Assembly (NCBI GenBank): GCA_021770825.1
Contig: JAETQD010000009.1
Coordinates: 62,001-126,000 of the forward strand
Origin: Clostridium sp.
Lineage (GTDB): Bacteria > Bacillota > Clostridia > Lachnospirales > Lachnospiraceae
DNA length: 64,000 bases
Reading direction: 5' to 3'
Every line of letters starts with the position of its first letter. Within the stretch, counting starts at the first letter, position 1. The notes beneath the pieces were generated by a model. That model worked only from the letters and a program-made list of their open reading frames with translations. It was not told the DNA's origin and did not search any database. Below, piece after piece: positions 61,293 through 64,000 of this stretch. The translations under genes and the position numbers were made by a program.

Positions 61293-61321
61293 TTTACAAA
61301 TGGGCCAAATTATGATATACT
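61293..61321 (+). promoter_or_regulatory. Sigma-A promoter of gdpP-rplI-dnaB
   Basis: TTTACA at 61293-61298, a 17-base spacer and TATACT at 61316-61321. Confidence 0.6.
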
Positions 61322-61387
61322 GTTTCCAAAGCTGTTTTTTGAGAACGTTTCACATCCAGGAATTGCCTGTGAAAATAGGAGAGAAAA

Positions 61388-63433
61388 ATGAAAGAAGATA
61401 AAAAGGTCAAAAATCTGCTGCAAAAATACCTGCAATGGCCGCTGGTGCTTTCGGTTCTGGTCCTCTGCGCCAATGGAGCGGTATTTTTGGTATCAAGAAA
61501 TGCCGGAGTGGTTATGGCGCTGTTTACAGTCCTGTATGTTGCCTGTGCAGGGGTGCTGTTCTGGCATGGAAAGAAGCGGATTATGGCCGGAATTGTTTCC
61601 TTCGCCGCCGATTATAGCTGGAGTCAGAAACAGCTTCTTTTGTCCATGGAGCTGCCATACGGAATTGCCGATACGGATGGCCGGATTTTATGGACGAACC
61701 GGGCATTTGCGGCAGTGATTAAGGATGAGAAGAACGCGAAGAAAAATCTGACGCTTCTTTTTGAAGGAATCACATCGGAAGCTTTAAAGAAAATGGAGCA
61801 CTCCGGGGAATTCCACAGCCCCTATGGGGAAGCCAGATACCGGATTGTGGTAAAACGGGTCATTATCCGGCCGGACGGGGATATTTTGGAGCGGACGGAT
61901 GATAAGGACACGGCTCAGGAGCTGTTTGCTGTTTACCTGTATGATGAGACGGAAATCCATGCCTATATCCAGGCCATCACAGACCAGAAAATGGTGGCGG
62001 GACTCATTTATCTGGATAACTACGATGAGGCTTTGGAAAGCGTGGAAGAGGTACGGCGTTCCCTGCTGGTGGCACTCATTGACCGTAAGATCAGTAAATA
62101 TATTTCCGGTATCAACGGTATTGTGAAAAAGATGGAGAAGGATAAATATTTCTTTGCCATCAAGCAGAAATATATGCCGCGTCTGGAGGCAGAGCGTTTT
62201 AGCCTTCTGGAGGATGTTAAGACTGTCAACATCGGAAACGAGATGGCCGTAACCTTAAGTATCGGCATTGGTATCAACGGTGAGACTTATATCCAAAACT
62301 ATGAATATGCAAGACAGGCCATTGATATGGCTCTGGGACGCGGCGGCGACCAGGCTGTTGTGAAGAACGGCGAAAAGATTCAGTATTACGGCGGAAAGTC
62401 GCAGCAGTTGGAAAAAACCACCCGCGTGAAGGCACGTGTGAAGGCCCATGCCCTGCGGGAGCTTCTTGAAACAAAAGACCGGCTTCTCATTATGGGCCAT
62501 AAAATCGGGGATATTGACTCCTTTGGTTCAGCCATTGGTATGTACCGGATTGCCACTGCCCTCAATAAGAAAGCCAACATTGTTATTAATGAGGTCACCT
62601 CTTCCGTGCGGCCTATGATGGACCGCTTCGTAAACAGCAGTGATTATCCGGAAGACCTGTTCCTGACCGGAGAGGAAGCGGCGGAGATTGCCGATGCCAA
62701 TACGGCGCTGGTGGTGGTGGACGTGAACCGTCCAAGCTACACCGAGGAACCGCAGCTGCTTAAGCTGGTGAAGACCATTGTTGTCATTGACCATCACCGG
62801 CAGTCCAGCGAAATTATTTCCAATGCCACCCTGTCCTATGTGGAGCCATATGCCTCCTCGGCCTGTGAGCTGGTGGCGGAGATTTTACAGTACGTGGCCG
62901 ACGGTATCCGGATCAAATCGGCCGAGGCCGATGCCATGTATGCCGGAATTGTGATTGATACCAACAACTTTAAAAACCAGGCAGGTGTAAGGACTTTTGA
63001 GGCAGCCGCATTCCTGAGACGAAACGGTGCCGATGTAACCAGAGTCCGGAAGCTGTTCAGGGATAAAATGGTAGATTACAAGGCCAGGGCGGAAGCGGTC
63101 CGCCAGGCTGAGGTGTTCGAGGGCGATTTTGCCATCAGCGTCTGCCCGGCAGAGGGTGTGGAAAGTCCCACGGTTGTGGGAGCCCAGGCGGCCAATGAGC
63201 TGCTTAATATTGTGGGAATCAAGGCATCGGTGGTGCTGACTCCCTATGAAGGAAAAATCTATGTGAGCGCCCGTTCCATCGATGAAGTGAATGTACAGGT
63301 TATGATGGAGAAGCTCGGCGGCGGCGGCCACAGAACCATCGCAGGGGCGCAGCTTTCCGATATGACAGTTGAGGAGGCCAAGGAGAAAATTAAGGGAATT
63401 ATCCGGGCGATGAAAGAGAAAGGAGAAATTTAA
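61388..63433 (+). CDS. gdpP: Cyclic-di-AMP phosphodiesterase GdpP
   Basis: 681 residues. Two transmembrane segments (about 18-35 and 40-58) are followed by a PAS domain (about 85-160) and a degenerate GGDEF domain (about 170-310, without GGDEF). The DHH domain has [15 protein letters not shown] (about 364-378) and [10 protein letters not shown]. The DHHA1 domain ends with [12 protein letters not shown]. It is the standard GdpP layout and hydrolyses c-di-AMP, affecting wall and osmotic control. ATG 61388 has AGGAGAG. rplI follows after 1 base. Confidence 0.93.
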   Translation: MKEDKKVKNLLQKYLQWPLVLSVLVLCANGAVFLVSRNAGVVMALFTVLYVACAGVLFWHGKKRIMAGIVSFAADYSWSQKQLLLSMELPYGIADTDGRILWTNRAFAAVIKDEKNAKKNLTLLFEGITSEALKKMEHSGEFHSPYGEARYRIVVKRVIIRPDGDILERTDDKDTAQELFAVYLYDETEIHAYIQAITDQKMVAGLIYLDNYDEALESVEEVRRSLLVALIDRKISKYISGINGIVKKMEKDKYFFAIKQKYMPRLEAERFSLLEDVKTVNIGNEMAVTLSIGIGINGETYIQNYEYARQAIDMALGRGGDQAVVKNGEKIQYYGGKSQQLEKTTRVKARVKAHALRELLETKDRLLIMGHKIGDIDSFGSAIGMYRIATALNKKANIVINEVTSSVRPMMDRFVNSSDYPEDLFLTGEEAAEIADANTALVVVDVNRPSYTEEPQLLKLVKTIVVIDHHRQSSEIISNATLSYVEPYASSACELVAEILQYVADGIRIKSAEADAMYAGIVIDTNNFKNQAGVRTFEAAAFLRRNGADVTRVRKLFRDKMVDYKARAEAVRQAEVFEGDFAISVCPAEGVESPTVVGAQAANELLNIVGIKASVVLTPYEGKIYVSARSIDEVNVQVMMEKLGGGGHRTIAGAQLSDMTVEEAKEKIKGIIRAMKEKGEI

Positions 63434-63434
63434 C

Positions 63435-63881
63435 ATGGAAGTTGTATTATTAGAGGATGTAAAGGCACTTGGAAAAAAGGGCCAGCTTGTGAAGGTAAAT
63501 GACGGATATGCAAGAAACTTTATTTTGCCGAAAAAGCTTGGCGTGGAGGCAACTCCGAAGAACTTAAACGATTTGAAGCTTAAAAAGGCAAACGAGGCCA
63601 AGGTTGCTGCCGAGCAGCTTGCAGAGGCCAAGGCACTGGCAGCAAAGATTGATGAGCTGTCCGTGACGGTTTCCATCAAGGCCGGAGAGGGCGGAAGAAC
63701 CTTTGGTTCCGTTTCCACAAAGGAAATTGCAAAAGCAGCAGCCGATCAGTTGAAGCTGGACATCGACAAGAAGAAAATGGTGCTTCCGGAGCCCATCAAG
63801 AGCCTGGGAAGCTTTGAAGTTCCGATTAAGCTTCACAAGGATGTGACAGCAAAGCTGAGAGTTAAGGTTGTAGAGGCCTAG
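63435..63881 (+). CDS. rplI: 50S ribosomal protein L9
   Basis: 148 residues. [20 protein letters not shown], then [14 protein letters not shown], is the conserved N-terminal domain. A long connecting helix (about 40-75) leads to the C-terminal domain with [15 protein letters not shown]. The length is standard. It is part of the conserved gdpP-rplI-dnaB order. Confidence 0.96.
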   Translation: MEVVLLEDVKALGKKGQLVKVNDGYARNFILPKKLGVEATPKNLNDLKLKKANEAKVAAEQLAEAKALAAKIDELSVTVSIKAGEGGRTFGSVSTKEIAKAAADQLKLDIDKKKMVLPEPIKSLGSFEVPIKLHKDVTAKLRVKVVEA

Positions 63882-63940
63882 AAACCGCGTGGCCCCAGAA
63901 CGGTATTGACGGAAGAACCGGAAATGGGGTTGGAGGAAAC

Positions 63941-64000
63941 ATGGAAGAAGCGTTAGTAAAGCGGGTGCTCCCGCACAGCATAGAGGCGGAGCAGTCTGTC
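63941..64000 (+). CDS. dnaB: Replicative DNA helicase, N-terminal fragment
   Basis: Only 20 codons are inside the window, from ATG 63941 after TTGGAGG. MEEALVKRVLPHSIEAEQSV is the typical N-terminus of DnaB (the PHSIEAEQSV block). The gdpP-rplI-dnaB order supports the call. Confidence 0.87.
   Translation, partial: MEEALVKRVLPHSIEAEQSV

Overview
The window looks like chromosome of a Gram-positive, spore-forming, anaerobic gut clostridium, most likely Lachnospiraceae (Clostridium cluster XIVa; an Enterocloster/Lachnoclostridium-type genome). The signs are a sortase-anchored surface protein and a class B sortase, a spore maturation gene (spmB), a methionine T-box, AAGGAGG ribosome binding sites, a pyrophosphate-type phosphofructokinase, meso-DAP dehydrogenase, and the gdpP-rplI-dnaB order. 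Species assignment is inference. There are 59 apparently intact or edge-truncated protein genes plus one interrupted gene. I saw no rRNA, tRNA, CRISPR array, insertion sequence, prophage or plasmid gene.

Layout. 1-1431: the tail of an IPKTG-anchored proline-rich surface protein and a second membrane-anchored surface protein. 1428-4292: an ArsC/Spx-like protein, spmB without spmA, a FabT-like MarR regulator and PPi-phosphofructokinase. 4429-19371: a catabolic region under sigma-54 control (next paragraph). 19419-21836: nitroreductase and a DUF885 lipoprotein peptidase. 21943-28374: T-box, metG, traX-like, tatD, a radical SAM gene on the other strand, rsmA and an aminothiazoline-carboxylate hydrolase family gene. 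28391-35021: three MATE transporters (one broken by an in-frame TGA), DAP dehydrogenase, an LRR protein and a MerR regulator. 35176-38057: a VWA/MoxR pair. 38085-44533: radical SAM, metallo-hydrolase, sortase B, a shortened cytidylate kinase-like protein, another MATE, an OGG-type DNA glycosylase, a LUD protein and an FlK-like thioesterase. 44737-49454: a co-directional run ending in an M20 amidohydrolase, dihydroorotase and a YjjG-type pyrimidine nucleotidase. 49517-52372: a PucR-tailed regulator, malQ and a cold-shock gene with a structured leader. 52436-56583: a SorC regulator with dhaL, dhaK, an LsrF-type aldolase and a small VOC-like protein. 56769-61191: a second M20 amidohydrolase, an ABC-F ATPase and a fifth MATE. 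61388-64000: gdpP, rplI and the start of dnaB.

The most interesting region is 4429-19371. Two enhancer-binding proteins and four -24/-12 elements at 6105-6121(-), 8428-8444(+), 15221-15237(-) and 16923-16939(+) define two parallel modules. Module A has NhaC-family transporter 1, regulator 1, and an operon of an SDR, two divergent glycine-decarboxylase P-protein-like subunits and an ATP-NAD/AcoX kinase. Module B has NhaC-family transporter 2, regulator 2, and an operon of a second SDR and a YtcJ-like amidohydrolase. No lipoyl H protein, T protein or L protein is encoded here, and the PA-like subunit has lost several signature segments. The pair therefore probably does not do ordinary glycine cleavage. 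My reading is an inducible uptake-and-degradation pathway for an unidentified, probably nitrogen-containing, small organic substrate.

A second candidate system is the SorC-DhaL-DhaK-LsrF-like-VOC cassette at 52436-56583, which looks like phosphorylation and aldol cleavage of a short keto-sugar. Smaller curiosities are a shared promoter-overlapping palindrome at 26651 and 44611, a nonsense-interrupted MATE gene beside a BmrR-like regulator, and a cytidylate kinase-like gene that seems to have lost an internal segment.
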